A stretch of DNA of 64,000 bases, taken from Paraphoma chrysanthemicola (lineage: Eukaryota; Ascomycota; Dothideomycetes; Pleosporales; Phaeosphaeriaceae). Each line of letters begins with the position of its first letter. Within the stretch, counting starts at the first letter, position 1. The stretch is taken from contig JAGMWG010000009.1 of NCBI GenBank assembly GCA_020744225.1, positions 930,001 through 994,000 of the forward strand, written 5' to 3'. The notes under the pieces were generated by a model. It made no database searches, was not told where the DNA came from, and worked only from the letters and a program-made list of their open reading frames with translations. Positions 54,125-64,000 of the stretch are shown here, in pieces. A program made the translations under genes and the position numbers.

Positions 54125-56180
54125 TTGGCAGTGGCAAATGGTTGACGTACATATCATGGCTTATTTGCCGTTCGCTACTGCACGTCTACTATATAACTTC
54201 ATGATCTGTAGCTTAGCTTAATTCACAGTTAATCTCGATGCTGAATCGCCGTGTCGGTGAACTGGGAAACACATGAGTAGGTACATCTGCATTGTGCTCT
54301 TAGCAAGGGCGGCACAGAACAGTCTGTAAAGTGAAAACAGAGCAGAAGTTACGCTTACTACCGACTTCATCCTCGTGGCCGGCCAACGCCTACCGATATG
54401 CCAGCACACGATACCCTCACTCCAACGCAAACTTCTTCTTCGAGCAACCAGCAAGCCGGTTACGTCAATGAAAAAGATCTCTGGAGCGAGCCCCACCACG
54501 CTCAACTCAGTCACACACCACCGTTGTTACTGTGGTCCTCCCATTGGCTTTCACCGTCGGGCAGAGAGTTTGCCAACACAAGCACCGCAAAGCGATGGTC
54601 ATGCAGCGCCGATCGAAAAGTGAGCGCCGTGGCAGCTCCATTGGGTCCCCGCCCAGCAGACAGAGGCGCCGTCGTGTCCGCTGCCCCAAAATCGGGCGGC
54701 CCAAAGCCCTGTCACCCCAGGTGACGCCTTCGGGATGGTCCTGCCCTCCAACACCCTGCTTCCTCCTACCTGCGGTCAGGCGTTCCGGATACCCCAGGGG
54801 CACAAGGCTGCGGTTGCATACCCTCGGCCAGAAAAGTTGTGGCACAGCTGCGAGAGAAAGTCACGGCTCGTACCAGCCGGCGCATGCTTGTGCCACGAAA
54901 CCGCTACACTCATCTCGGTGGTACGTTCTGATGAGGATCGAGGGTCGGCCAGTCGCGTGGGCTCCGAGGGTAGGTCAAGTGCAGGTGTCGACTCGGTGCG
55001 CTGTAACTTGACCTCTGGCACACCTGAGGTTCCCGAAGAAACCACAGATCCCGTTCGACCGTAAGCGGGACCACAGAGTGGCTTCCAATGTGCCCAAGCC
55101 CAGCCATGCCACCCATGGACGTCCGGATAGCTACTAAGGATGAGTGGGAACGTCGGGGCCGTGGGAACAACCTGGCCGGTCTACGCTGCTTCCACTCAGG
55201 AGCAGCGATTGTAGACGTACCCCGTGAGGGCTATGCACAGGAAGGCGAGCGCGGTGCTAGACTGGCACGGAGTTGGCGAGACTCGACATGGCTGGAGAGA
55301 GGGGCATTGGATAGGGACTTGGAGAGGGAAAGAGGGGGACGGGGTGCGAAGTTCTTTTATCTTGTGGCCAGCAGCACGTGCGGCCGGCTAGGCTGCTTTG
55401 AGGCGACGATGAGGTGGTTGCTGAGGTGAATGCGGGTTGCAAGTAGTTGACGGAAGTTGCTGGAAATTAGGCACACAGTCGTGAAGTGAAAGTGACGACG
55501 TCATGCTCGCGGTGGCCTTGAGCCTCATGACCAGCGAAACAGGTGCCAATATGGAACGGAAATGCTTGAGCAAGCAATTGAAGGGGGTTGAGTTGAGGTT
55601 AGATCCAAACGGTGACTTGCCCTGCAATGCTTCTCGTGTACAGCGATGGATTCGCAGCAATTCACTCGACTCGAATGGATCGGGTACATAGCCGTTCTCG
55701 GTCTGTGCACACGTTAGTATATGCTTATGAAGCTCTTGTGATACATGTAATAGTATGTAAGAACCTACTTGTTAGATTTTATTGTTCCCTTAGCAGCATT
55801 CATCGACCACCAACAAGAGTGCGTGTTGCCCCAGCAAGCTGCCGATAAGACTCTCCAGCTAAGGGTTGCCAGGTTTTTGAATGGCACAGCTTCAAGTGAC
55901 TCTTTCTTCCGAGAAATGCAGGGAATAGGGAACATTTTTGCATTATAGCAAGATGTGCACCAAGTTTGTCTCGTCTATACCTACATACAGTTCGCTCATA
56001 TCTAAGTCCAAAGTCTTGCATACACGACATATGTTTTGAGGAGCAAGATTATCACATAAGCATATGTAGCTACTAGGATTTTCCATAAACGCGATCGAAT
56101 CCTCCCCAACACGTCCCGAGAGTGCTGAGTAGATTCCACATATCTTTCCCCTCCAATACATCTCAGCAAACATGGGGCGA
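54125..56180. other. Long intergenic region without recognisable gene
   Basis: About 2.1 kb. Bases 54400-55430 are GC-rich with overlapping open frames on both strands that share no motif with known proteins. From about 55700 the sequence is richer in A and T and has only short frames. It lies between the HET gene and the 3' end of the permease gene. I cannot support a gene here. Confidence 0.45.
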
Positions 56181-58672
56181 CTAGGTTGCGAAGCGGAAGT
56201 CAAGGCTAGTGTCTCGTTAGCATCGCCCCGAGATCTGATTTTCATGTCCTTACCGTTTGTTACCCTCGTCTGTGGTAGTATTCGTATAGATATCCCGCTC
56301 CTCTTCGTTCATTGCGTCCCATTTCTTAGCCTTGGAGTTGTTCCTCCATCGATAGTAAAAGTATGTCCCCGGGTATTGAACCAACTGTCGTGAAGTCAGT
56401 ACTCGTTGCAAATTGCCCGCGGAGAGAAAATTGAGTTGTATTGTTCACTTACACACATCCATATGCAGATGACGAGAAGTGCCTTGTTAGCCTTGAAATA
56501 TCGCGGCGCATCGCTTGGTTGGTAGACTACTAACTATTAGTGCTTCGGCTAGTATAGGAGGACTTGCGACGTACTGTTGGCGCCAATCATGCCGCTAACT
56601 TGGACAAACATATTGTACAGCCTATGAGCGGTCAATTGAGTACTCGGTCGGCCCAAATGGTGTAGAACTTACGAGGCGGAGACAGTTCGATTTTGAACAG
56701 AGCCAGCATTTCTGCTCGTCCATGCAACCTGAATCGGGTGGGTACTGTTCACATTTAGCTTCTCTCGTGTACCACTAAGATTTGCCAGAACTTACTATGG
56801 AAAAGACAGCAGTACCGTCGCGATCGCAAAATACGCCCAGCCGCTAATCGGATCCTTCATAGCGATGAGAGCAACGAAGCATGGCAGCAGCCATGCATCT
56901 TCCGCCATAGATACAAAACTCCTGTTATTTACTATTTCGCTGAACGCAGTGATCAAAAGCATCATTATGCATGAGCCGACGATGTACGGGATTGATAGAA
57001 GGTTGGATGTGATGACGTTGAAGCCCAGGTCGCGGAACGAGAGCGTCAGGTACTGAGACACGGGATATTTGGGTAAGCCAAACAGCAGGCCTAAGGCATA
57101 TAATGGCCACATGTCGTAGTCCTTGGAGCACTTCCAGATTTGGCGGACGGAAAGACCTTGGCGGTTGTACATGCCTCCCTTTTGAGGATCGTCGCGAATG
57201 ACTGCAAAAGGGATCAGAATGTTGTTCATGTGGATTAATGAACTCGGCTTACCAGAGTTCACTATAATCTTTTGCTCCTTCTCAGTGAAATAGCCCTTAG
57301 GGTTCCACCAGCTCTTGGTCCGTGTCGGGCATTGCGGCATGAGGAAAAAGGAAAGTAGTCCGACGAGAACTGATAATATGTTAGAAGGGTCAATCAAAGT
57401 TGGCGGCGCAGTATCCTCACAAGTAAATGCACCCCTAAGATGGTTAGCAACGCTCATTTTATGTTCCGAAGTTGGAGACTTACTCTATCAAGAATAGCCA
57501 GCGCCATCCTTCGTAGCCTAGGATACCACGCATCGATAGCAAACCGACTGCGGCAAATCCGACACCGATATCCACTACAAATACTGTCAGCAATACACGT
57601 ACGCCCAAAGACAAGGATACGCACCTAGTTGCGATGACATCCAGAACCATGCTAGGCGGATAGGCAAACTACGTCCAGTATAGAAATAAGACAAGTACAG
57701 AATGGTGTCACTAGGTGCATTAGCGACTAAGGAAATATGCTCTACATTTCGACTCACGGAATGAAGCCACCTTGAAATGTGGCGATCAAGTATCTGGTCG
57801 CAAGGAAGGAAGCGCGACCTTTCAGGAAGAACTGCATGGCTGAAATAAGACTAAAGAGGCAGATCTGGATGGGTATCCAGAGATCGGGACCGATACTGCT
57901 ACTATTAGCTGAGTAAGTGGAGAGAGGTAAATTTTATCTAACCGTTTCGAAATCAGTTGCGAGGGAAGCTCGGCAACGAGAAATCCGACTCGTGATATCG
58001 TTTGGCCAAGATTCTAGACCAGTCAGACAGATGCTGGACATCAACATAGCAGGCTATGTGCCAGCGCAACCTACATAATCACCTCGAGTGATGTTCAAGT
58101 CATCCAGCATATTGTCCGACACGGCGTTCGTAATGTTGTTGCGGTCGATGTTCAATGCGGCAAACATGATGCATACCCAAACCTTACATGGTCAACAACA
58201 TGTTCTAAAGTCTCCTTGCAACTTGCTTACCATGATTTTCCGGTCGACCTTCCGCCGCACTTGGTTCTCCTCGCGCCACGACCATCGAAAAGCGGGATCG
58301 AAAGCTGACCAGTTCTCCCATTGTGGATGTATGTATAGGCTCTTGAGTTCTTCTATGTTCTCGGCGTCCCAAATACTCGGTTGAGTGGCAACCTTTGATC
58401 CTGTCAGCTCATCCCACTTAACGCTCGTCTTGTGGAAGTCTACTCACAGCATCGAGATCATAAACGTCGTTCTTTGGTCCTTTGCGTATCCTCAGCAAAC
58501 GCAGTATATAGTCACCCAACGCTGCGTCCATTCGCCGAGTTTCGGTACTCGCCAAGCCGGTCACGGTTGCTGGCTCCTTGAGGGGTTGTTTGTTATCCAG
58601 CCCATTTGGAGAATCCTTGGAGGAAATCGAAGTGGCCGACGACGGCGGCTTGACCCGTGGCTGTGTAGACAT
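56181..58672 (-). CDS. MFS transporter of the allantoate permease (Dal5) family
   Basis: A gene with about ten short introns. Exon 1 starts at 58672 (MSTQPRVKPP) and ends at GPKNDVYDLDA. Later exons read VATQPSIWDAENIEELKSLY, KIM then VWVCIMFAALNIDRNNITNA, ITRGDY then NLGQTISRVGFLVAELPSQL, KRIGPDLWIPIQICLFSLIS, TRYLIATFQGGF, and SWWNPKGYFTEKEQKIIVN. The end is NKRLDFRFAT across a 48-nt intron, with the last exon only 25 bases (56205-56181). The fold has about 12 spans, and the marks WNPRGYF-type loop and the C-terminal DEGNKRLDFRF are typical of the Dal5 (ACS) family, which imports organic anions such as allantoate, nicotinate or pantothenate across the plasma membrane. The substrate cannot be told. 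All joins I checked keep the frame. Confidence 0.85.
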
Positions 58673-58792
58673 GGTCGGTGTTGATAAGACTGCAACACGA
58701 GAGAGCTTAGCGTGCCAATCCCGAATAAGATGGCACCAATATCAACACAAACTCAATGCACCAAGCCACTAGTCTTGTGGAAGGGCTTTGGC

Positions 58793-58799
58793 TTTATAA
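58793..58799 (-). promoter_or_regulatory. TATA-like element of the permease gene
   Basis: TTATAAA on the minus strand about 120 bases before the start codon at 58672. Position only. Confidence 0.35.
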
Positions 58800-59748
58800 C
58801 GGCATGGCAAAGCATGGCGACAAGACAACCGTGCGGTCCGCCCATGTCACCAAGTGCTGCTTAAACCCGAAGATGACACCCTGCAAGCACACCTCGCGTG
58901 GCAAGTGGAGTAACGGCTGCAAACTCTTTACAATAAGCCTCCTATAGCACGGTTAGTGATTATCACGCAAGGAAGGACGGTTATTCCGTGTAAGTCTACC
59001 GTTGATATGTGGGGAAGTGAGACGCGCCAAGCCTATATCGTCATTTGGTGTCCGCTTGCGCCATCGAGGATCTTCCGAACATAACTCGGATGCATCCAAC
59101 GGACGACATTTGGAGTGCGTTCTTGACAATTGTCGTCTCCGCGGCAGCAGGCTTCCGATGCAAAGGAATTGGCATGGCTGGTGGCGACATGTATCCAAAC
59201 TCTAGTCTTCAATACCGCGACATTCGTTGAAGCTATCAAAAGCTACGGACCCACTCAGATTATATGAGGCCATTTCCAATGAATAGTAGTTACACATCTC
59301 TCTCAAAACAGTTGGAGACGCTGCTATCGGTGGTGTCCGCCGTTCAGCACTGTCATCATTGTACGCGATGAAGGAAAGATGCGGGTTGACCTTCAGGAAG
59401 TAAACGTGCAGGTTCCCAGCTCTTGTACTGGCCGCATCAGATAATTTAACATTTTGTGCTCGATCGACCCGGGCTATTACGGACAGTCAGTCCTCAAAAT
59501 CAGTGTATAAGAGAAGGCGATCTATCTTCAGAACGGTTCGTTATTTTTCGTTTGCACTATTGGATTGTTGAATTTATACAGGTTTCTGCGAGCGCGCAAC
59601 TTGAAAGATGCCTTGCACTATCGGGCACAAAATTATTGCGAGACCTGATGGCCGCGATACTTTCCAGCGCGTCGACAGTCTTGTTGTTGTTCGTTCTTAC
59701 ACAGAAGAACCATGAATGTAAAGTGAGTATGAGGGGAGCGTCCCGACT

Positions 59749-60465
59749 TTACCCGTCCACAGCACCATCCTGAACTATAGAGGTGCCATGAATAGACTTT
59801 AAGTGAATAATGGATGGCTTTATTTTCTCAGGGAGGTGACACAATGCTGCTCTGGGACAAATGTCCAATTCCAGTTCGCCAAAACTGTAGGCTAGGCGGG
59901 CGACCACATGGCATATTACGAGCTGTGCATGGTGAAAATTTCGGATCGTCTTTTCAGAGTTTCCCAGAAACATCTCCTTGAGGCGCCGCTCCGAATCAGA
60001 ATGGCGCTTGGTAACTTCAAGCCGCCTCGCAAATTTCTTGTTACATTGTCGAGGCAGCTGTAGGATTTTCAGACGAACTGCACCAGGTTTTGTCCCACGA
60101 CATATTCTCACACGCCCAGATCTGATTGTTTCATCAGCGAATCCTGGCGATGGTCCGTGGAGTACACCGTCTGTCGTTGCGGCCGGAGGCGCATCTATGG
60201 AAGACGACGCCCGCGGCTCGCGACGTATTGAGAACCATTCACATCGGCACAGGCAACTGGAAGAGTTCACGAACGGCCATTCTGGAAGAGAAGTAAGACC
60301 GTGAATTATGTGGATGTGGATTGATAGCATATGAAGTACGAAGGAGCCGTTTTGTAAGGGACACCTCGGCAGAGGACATAAAACGCTAGTCTTGATTCGA
60401 GCTAGAGGCAACTTTTCGAGTGCATCATTATCAGACTGGAACGCAGACAACCATTTGGCATACAC
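59749..60465 (-). CDS. Uncertain open frame with Cys/His-rich start
   Basis: A stop-free frame of 238 codons. Near the N-terminus the chain reads SVLCPLPRCPLQNGSFVLHMLSIHIHIIH in two parts, a spacing of two Cys and several His that could bind zinc, followed by CLCRCEWF. The rest is basic and has no motif I recognise. No intron and no neighbour hints at a role. A frame of this length can arise by chance in a region of about 50 percent GC, so I hold it only as a candidate. Confidence 0.25.
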   Translation of the reverse strand: MYAKWLSAFQSDNDALEKLPLARIKTSVLCPLPRCPLQNGSFVLHMLSIHIHIIHGLTSLPEWPFVNSSSCLCRCEWFSIRREPRASSSIDAPPAATTDGVLHGPSPGFADETIRSGRVRICRGTKPGAVRLKILQLPRQCNKKFARRLEVTKRHSDSERRLKEMFLGNSEKTIRNFHHAQLVICHVVARLAYSFGELELDICPRAALCHLPEKIKPSIIHLKSIHGTSIVQDGAVDG

Positions 60466-60667
60466 ACACCATCTGCGACCGCATCACGAGATGTGCACAC
60501 TGTGGGGCTCAGGGAATTTGGTCATTGTAATCGGCACGATTGTGCCTTCAGCTTGAGCAGCCACCAAGCCAGGGTAAGCGAATCAGCTCATGGCACCGCA
60601 AGGCAGAACCCATGCGGTGGCACACTTCGTACGGACACTTTTACATCCGTCCGAGGAAGTGATTGAA

Positions 60668-60674
60668 TATATAT
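60668..60674 (+). promoter_or_regulatory. TATA-like element before the second HET gene
   Basis: TATATAT about 135 bases before the start codon at 60809. Position only. Confidence 0.35.
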
Positions 60675-60808
60675 GTGGGTTGCCTGGCGGAAGTGTCGCT
60701 AACAGAAAGACGGGTATACTTGATTTGCCTTATCGAAAACACTGCAGGTCTCCGCTGCGATAAATTCATCTATACTCCACATCCTCAGAGTCGCATTTCA
60801 TAACCACT

Positions 60809-63103
60809 ATGGCCGCGAACACCTTTCAGTACCAACCCCTTCATCGTGATATTGAGGAGATACGCATCCTGCTCGTGCAGCCCGCATGGTCTCCAGATGC
60901 GCAAATTCAGTGCGAAATTCGACACGCAAGTCTTTTCTCAAACCCCCAGTTCGAAGCGCTATCATACACGTGGGGCGGAGAGCAAAATCAACAACTCATA
61001 ACACTGGCCGGCCAGCCATTTCCAGTACGAGAGAACCTGCTCGCCGCTTTGAAGCGCCTGCGTCGTAGTATGACGGCTCGGGCAGTCTGGATTGATGCTA
61101 TATGTATTGATCAGAATAATGACGAAGAGAAAGGGTTTCAACTGCCGCTCATGACAAAGCTATACAGCCAAGCACAGCAGGTATGTGTCTGGCTAGGCGA
61201 GGCGTCTACGCTCAGCAGTGTCGGGATCAAGTCTTTCACATCGGGATGGTCGGAGATAGGGCTTAATATGAGCTCATCAAAACTACTTCGAAATTACGCA
61301 GTAATGGACTGGAGGGATGGGCTAAAAAGTAGTGAAGCGATGCAGAGACAGGCAGATCTGAGTAGGGAGTTCCAACTCGGTGAGGTCAGGGAGTTGCTGA
61401 GTCGACCGTGGTGGACCAGAGTCTGGATCATGCAGGAAGCTATCGTGGCGCGTAAACTGGTGTTCATGTGTGGAGGCGAGTCTGCACCTTGGGACAGTGT
61501 GGACAATTTCATCAAAAGAGCTGTTAGTGAGAAAGGAGCGGTCACAGCATTTGGAATCGTTATGAATGCTGAGTTTTCACTGCTGAACGCCAGCCATGCG
61601 CTGATTAGCGACCTTAGACGACGTTGGAGAGAAGGGCAGTACGACATCAGCGTATATGAGCTATTGTTCGAGTTCCGCCAACTGGACTGTACAAAGCCCA
61701 AGGATCGCATCTATGGATTTATGGGAATGGTGGAGAGGTCACTCGGATTTCGACCCAAGGTTGACCTTCAAGCTTCGACACGCGACGTTTTTTTGAACTT
61801 TGCGAGCGCGGTAATTGATCACACGCGAACCTTGGATATTCTGAATTGTGGGAGAGAGCGCAGAGGCGCAGCGACGACAACTTTGCCCAGCTGCGCATAC
61901 AGCATAATGGATCAGGGCAAGTACCATGATCCCTTATGTGTAGTGCTAGATGGCCCAGGCAAAACTCCCAGAAAAGCGTGGGTTCGACTTCCACCAGGAT
62001 GGGAGCGGGTAACTACTGGAAAGACATCGTACTACTACGATTGGAATAACCGAATACAGCAGCCACATAGTCCATATGCCAACATGGGACCGCAAATGCC
62101 GCAGGTAGTCGCTAAACAGCGCGTCCTTCCCAAAGGCTGGGAAAAGACCTGGACTAATCTGGGAACCACAGACGTGAAATTCCGTCCCATAGAACTGCGT
62201 CGACGCAAAGTCAATCCCATGGTCGCGGAGCTTTCAAATCTTCCGACTTGGGTACCAAATTGGTGCCATCACAGCCCCTGGGATCCCGCGCCTTTGCTGG
62301 ACTGGTCGGCAAACCACCCACGCTACTGGGCCGGCGGAACTATGTCCAGCACTTATAAGCCAAACGTCACATCTCCAGCAGAATTGAACTTGACAGGCAT
62401 ACACTTTGACACAATCGAAACCCTCGCTGAACCATGGCACCCGACCACCCAGGTCCCGCCCGTCTCTCGCAAGGACATTGCCGTCCTCCAGGCCTGGGAG
62501 CACCTTGCCATGTCACCCGTGCAGAATTGCCCATACAAAAGCACTCACGGCCGCAAGACCGCGACATGGCGGACGCACATTGGCGACTACGCAGGCAACG
62601 GCGCTGTCCCAGCGAGCGACTGGCGCCTGATCGAGTGCTGGTACGACAGAATTGGATGGGCAAAGACACTCCCTGATCTCGATGCCCTAGCTGGCAAGAG
62701 CATCATGCGGACCGCAGTCATGCAAGGAGATGTGCGAAATATGGACGATGCGATGTTTTCGCACTGGCTAGATCTGGACAAAGACGGCGAGGAAATGTCC
62801 TTGAACATGCGGGGTGTCTTATCAGTGTCGAAAATGTATGGGACGTATGTTAAACGAATTCATCGCGTGTGTGCGCATCGAGCGCTATTTGTAACGAGGA
62901 AGGGGTATATTGGGTTAGCGCCGTGGAATGCTAAAGTAGGAGACGCGGTCTTTGTACTAGAGGGTGGAAAGACGCCTTTCCTTCTCAGACAGTATGCTGC
63001 CGGTGGTGCACATGCGTTCGTCGGAGAGTCGTATCTGTATGGCATAATGGCTGGAGAGGCTTGGAATATGGGCCTGCCTGACCAGCAGGTCACACTTTTG
63101 TGA
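60809..63103 (+). CDS. HET domain protein with inserted WW-like segment
   Basis: A single exon of 764 residues. The HET domain covers about 48-215: FEALSYTWGG, AVWIDAICIDQNNDEEKGFQL, MTKLYSQAQQVCVWLGE and RPWWTRVWIMQEAIVARKLVFMCG. KPKDRIYGFMGM follows, as in standard HET proteins. At 394-420 there is a WW-like piece: LPPGWERV, then a triple Tyr (SYYYDWNNRIQQP), with the second Trp of the WW pattern absent. A shorter second start of the same type, LPKGWEKTW, lies at 440-448. WW modules bind proline-rich peptides; here binding is uncertain. The C-terminal 100 residues (RALFVTRKGYIGLAPWNAKVGDAVFVLEGGKTPFLLR) are the usual HET C-terminal part. HET proteins start cell death in vegetative incompatibility; the pairing partner is unknown. 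The frame is intact. Confidence 0.9.
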   Translation: MAANTFQYQPLHRDIEEIRILLVQPAWSPDAQIQCEIRHASLFSNPQFEALSYTWGGEQNQQLITLAGQPFPVRENLLAALKRLRRSMTARAVWIDAICIDQNNDEEKGFQLPLMTKLYSQAQQVCVWLGEASTLSSVGIKSFTSGWSEIGLNMSSSKLLRNYAVMDWRDGLKSSEAMQRQADLSREFQLGEVRELLSRPWWTRVWIMQEAIVARKLVFMCGGESAPWDSVDNFIKRAVSEKGAVTAFGIVMNAEFSLLNASHALISDLRRRWREGQYDISVYELLFEFRQLDCTKPKDRIYGFMGMVERSLGFRPKVDLQASTRDVFLNFASAVIDHTRTLDILNCGRERRGAATTTLPSCAYSIMDQGKYHDPLCVVLDGPGKTPRKAWVRLPPGWERVTTGKTSYYYDWNNRIQQPHSPYANMGPQMPQVVAKQRVLPKGWEKTWTNLGTTDVKFRPIELRRRKVNPMVAELSNLPTWVPNWCHHSPWDPAPLLDWSANHPRYWAGGTMSSTYKPNVTSPAELNLTGIHFDTIETLAEPWHPTTQVPPVSRKDIAVLQAWEHLAMSPVQNCPYKSTHGRKTATWRTHIGDYAGNGAVPASDWRLIECWYDRIGWAKTLPDLDALAGKSIMRTAVMQGDVRNMDDAMFSHWLDLDKDGEEMSLNMRGVLSVSKMYGTYVKRIHRVCAHRALFVTRKGYIGLAPWNAKVGDAVFVLEGGKTPFLLRQYAAGGAHAFVGESYLYGIMAGEAWNMGLPDQQVTLL

Positions 63104-63711
63104 TGGCAAAGGACGGCGTCCATCCTGGAACCTTAAAGCTCTTCCAGTTTTGCAGCTCGTACTGCGAACAGACAAGATTTAACCGTCCACCACTATATCG
63201 GGCGCAGCCTCGGACTGAAGCCGAACACAAAGGCTCAGCCTCGTCATTCTAAACGCGGAAACATATGTCATCGGAAGAATGAGCAAACTTGATTTTGTTG
63301 GTGTTCGGCCGGCCTTGAACCCCTCATCGTGCTTCCTCCAATTAAAAGTAGCCCTTGTCTCTTGCCATGCCCAGATGCATAGAGCTGAAGCTGCACAAGC
63401 TTGGCATGCATCAAGCCACCACGCTTTTGACGCCACAAATGCGCTTCCTTCAGCTTGGACGCCGTGTCCGGACGAGATTGCGCTGGGAAAATATCGTATC
63501 TTACGCGATATGTATCCGCTATCCGTACCCAACCAATCAAACTGCATCAATCTTCGCGTCTCCTCAACAGCGCGATCCTCAGTCGCATCTAGACTGGGTA
63601 TGTCGTCTAGAGCGAGGCGGCTGAAGACTTCGGGACGGCTCGTTTATATGGACGACCCCGGCCGCTCTACGTGCTTCTTACTGCGGCTCCGTGTCGATCA
63701 CCTTCGCCCTC
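63104..63711. other. Intergenic region before the last gene
   Basis: Holds the 3' end of the HET gene and the upstream region of the partial gene. Open frames on both strands (63179-63550 minus, 63279-63815 plus) overlap and match nothing I know. An upstream exon of the last gene could lie here. Confidence 0.4.
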
Positions 63712-64000
63712 ATGTCCTTCGTAACTACGTCCGCAAATTCGGCGAAAGACGACAAGATCAACTACATCGCGGTAGAGACAACAGGCCCTACGGAAGACAC
63801 AGTTGCATCAGATGATAAGGCGGTCTCACACATCGATGGCTGGCCCCAAGGGCCTCAGCCTCTGAGAGGCATTTCCATTCTCAAATTTCTGGGAGACGCA
63901 CTCCTAATCTTACTGCCAATACCCTTTCTAGGTGCGCAATCCGTAATTCGCAAGCTTGAGACCCCCAGAGAATTTATTGTTAAATAGCTTTGGCGATCGA
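63712..64000 (+). CDS. Partial transmembrane protein, cut by window end
   Basis: Only the N-terminus is present. From Met at 63712 the chain runs MSFVTTSANSAKDDK to GWPQGPQPLRGISILKFLG and the hydrophobic span DALLILLPIPFLG. The order acidic tail, GPQ.LRGIS, KFLGDALLILLPIPFL is a common start of large fungal membrane proteins of unknown function that I recall from other ascomycete genomes. A likely donor (GTGCGC) follows the Gly codon at 63931; without splicing the frame would end at 63987 and give only 91 residues. The rest of the gene should lie beyond the window. An upstream exon cannot be excluded. Confidence 0.55.

Larger units (their letters stand above)
58673..60808. other. Long intergenic region
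   Basis: About 2.1 kb between the permease and second HET genes, which are transcribed away from each other, so both promoters should be here. The only long frame is the uncertain one at 59749-60465. A TATATAT element lies at 60668, about 135 bases before the HET start. Confidence 0.45.

Noticed and set aside
54398..55429. Several overlapping frames of 82-159 codons
   Set aside because: No conserved motif, no intron joins that make a longer chain, and similar openness on both strands.
1..64000. Search by eye for tRNA genes, CRISPR arrays, terminal repeats of transposons and telomere repeats
   Set aside because: No cloverleaf B-box pair, regular spacers, long terminal repeats or telomeric arrays were seen; a small or degenerate element could be missed.

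Overview
The window is nuclear DNA of a filamentous ascomycete (Pezizomycotina, probably Dothideomycetes; the class is an inference from family content only). Most coding regions are cut by short introns of about 48-100 nt with GTAAGT-type donors and CTAAC/CTGAC-type branch sites just upstream of the acceptor. The families are typical of these fungi: HET proteins, 2EXR/F-box-like proteins, a NACHT STAND protein, DUF7580, ankyrin-CorA fusions, galactose oxidase and a Dal5-type permease. Gene models were built by hand by joining frames across introns and checking that codon phase is kept at every junction. I saw no rRNA, tRNA, CRISPR array or intact transposon.

Layout. 1-5 kb: a small glycine-rich protein with a lipidation-type N-terminus, a divergent protein kinase with a membrane tail, and a 2EXR protein. 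5-6.3 kb: an F-box-like protein. 6.4-13.7 kb (minus): one seven-exon gene for a protein of about 2275 residues with zinc fingers, two macro domains, winged helices, a DUF8035-like block and a homeodomain-like helix bundle. Head to head with it is a DUF7580 gene (14.1-16 kb). 17.7-26.9 kb holds conserved housekeeping genes: SMI1/KNR4, an SDR-like protein, WDR70, mitochondrial SSB (RIM1) and MTO1. 27.5-30 kb is a NACHT protein. 30.9-36.4 kb is again conserved: EPL1, an RKM4-type SET methyltransferase and KAE1. 37.8-43.2 kb carries secreted or accessory proteins: galactose oxidase, a solute-binding-like protein and an ABM-barrel-like protein. 44-45 kb is a frame-broken 2EXR gene. 45.2-49 kb is an ankyrin-CorA protein. 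49.5-51.4 kb is a convergent pair, a membrane-anchored aspartic-protease-like protein and a DUF336/UPF0303 protein. 51.8-63.1 kb is accessory and gene-poor, with two HET proteins around a Dal5-like MFS transporter and two long intergenic gaps. The last 300 bases start a transmembrane protein that runs off the end.

No biosynthetic cluster is visible. Two functional themes can be inferred. One is conserved nucleic-acid and translation factors: MTO1 and KAE1 modify tRNA, RKM4-type enzymes modify ribosomal protein, RIM1 binds mitochondrial DNA and EPL1 acts in chromatin acetylation. The other is a set of architectures related to fungal self/non-self recognition: the tandem macro protein, DUF7580, NACHT, two HET proteins and ankyrin repeats. 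The strongest candidate for something undescribed is the tandem-macro gene.
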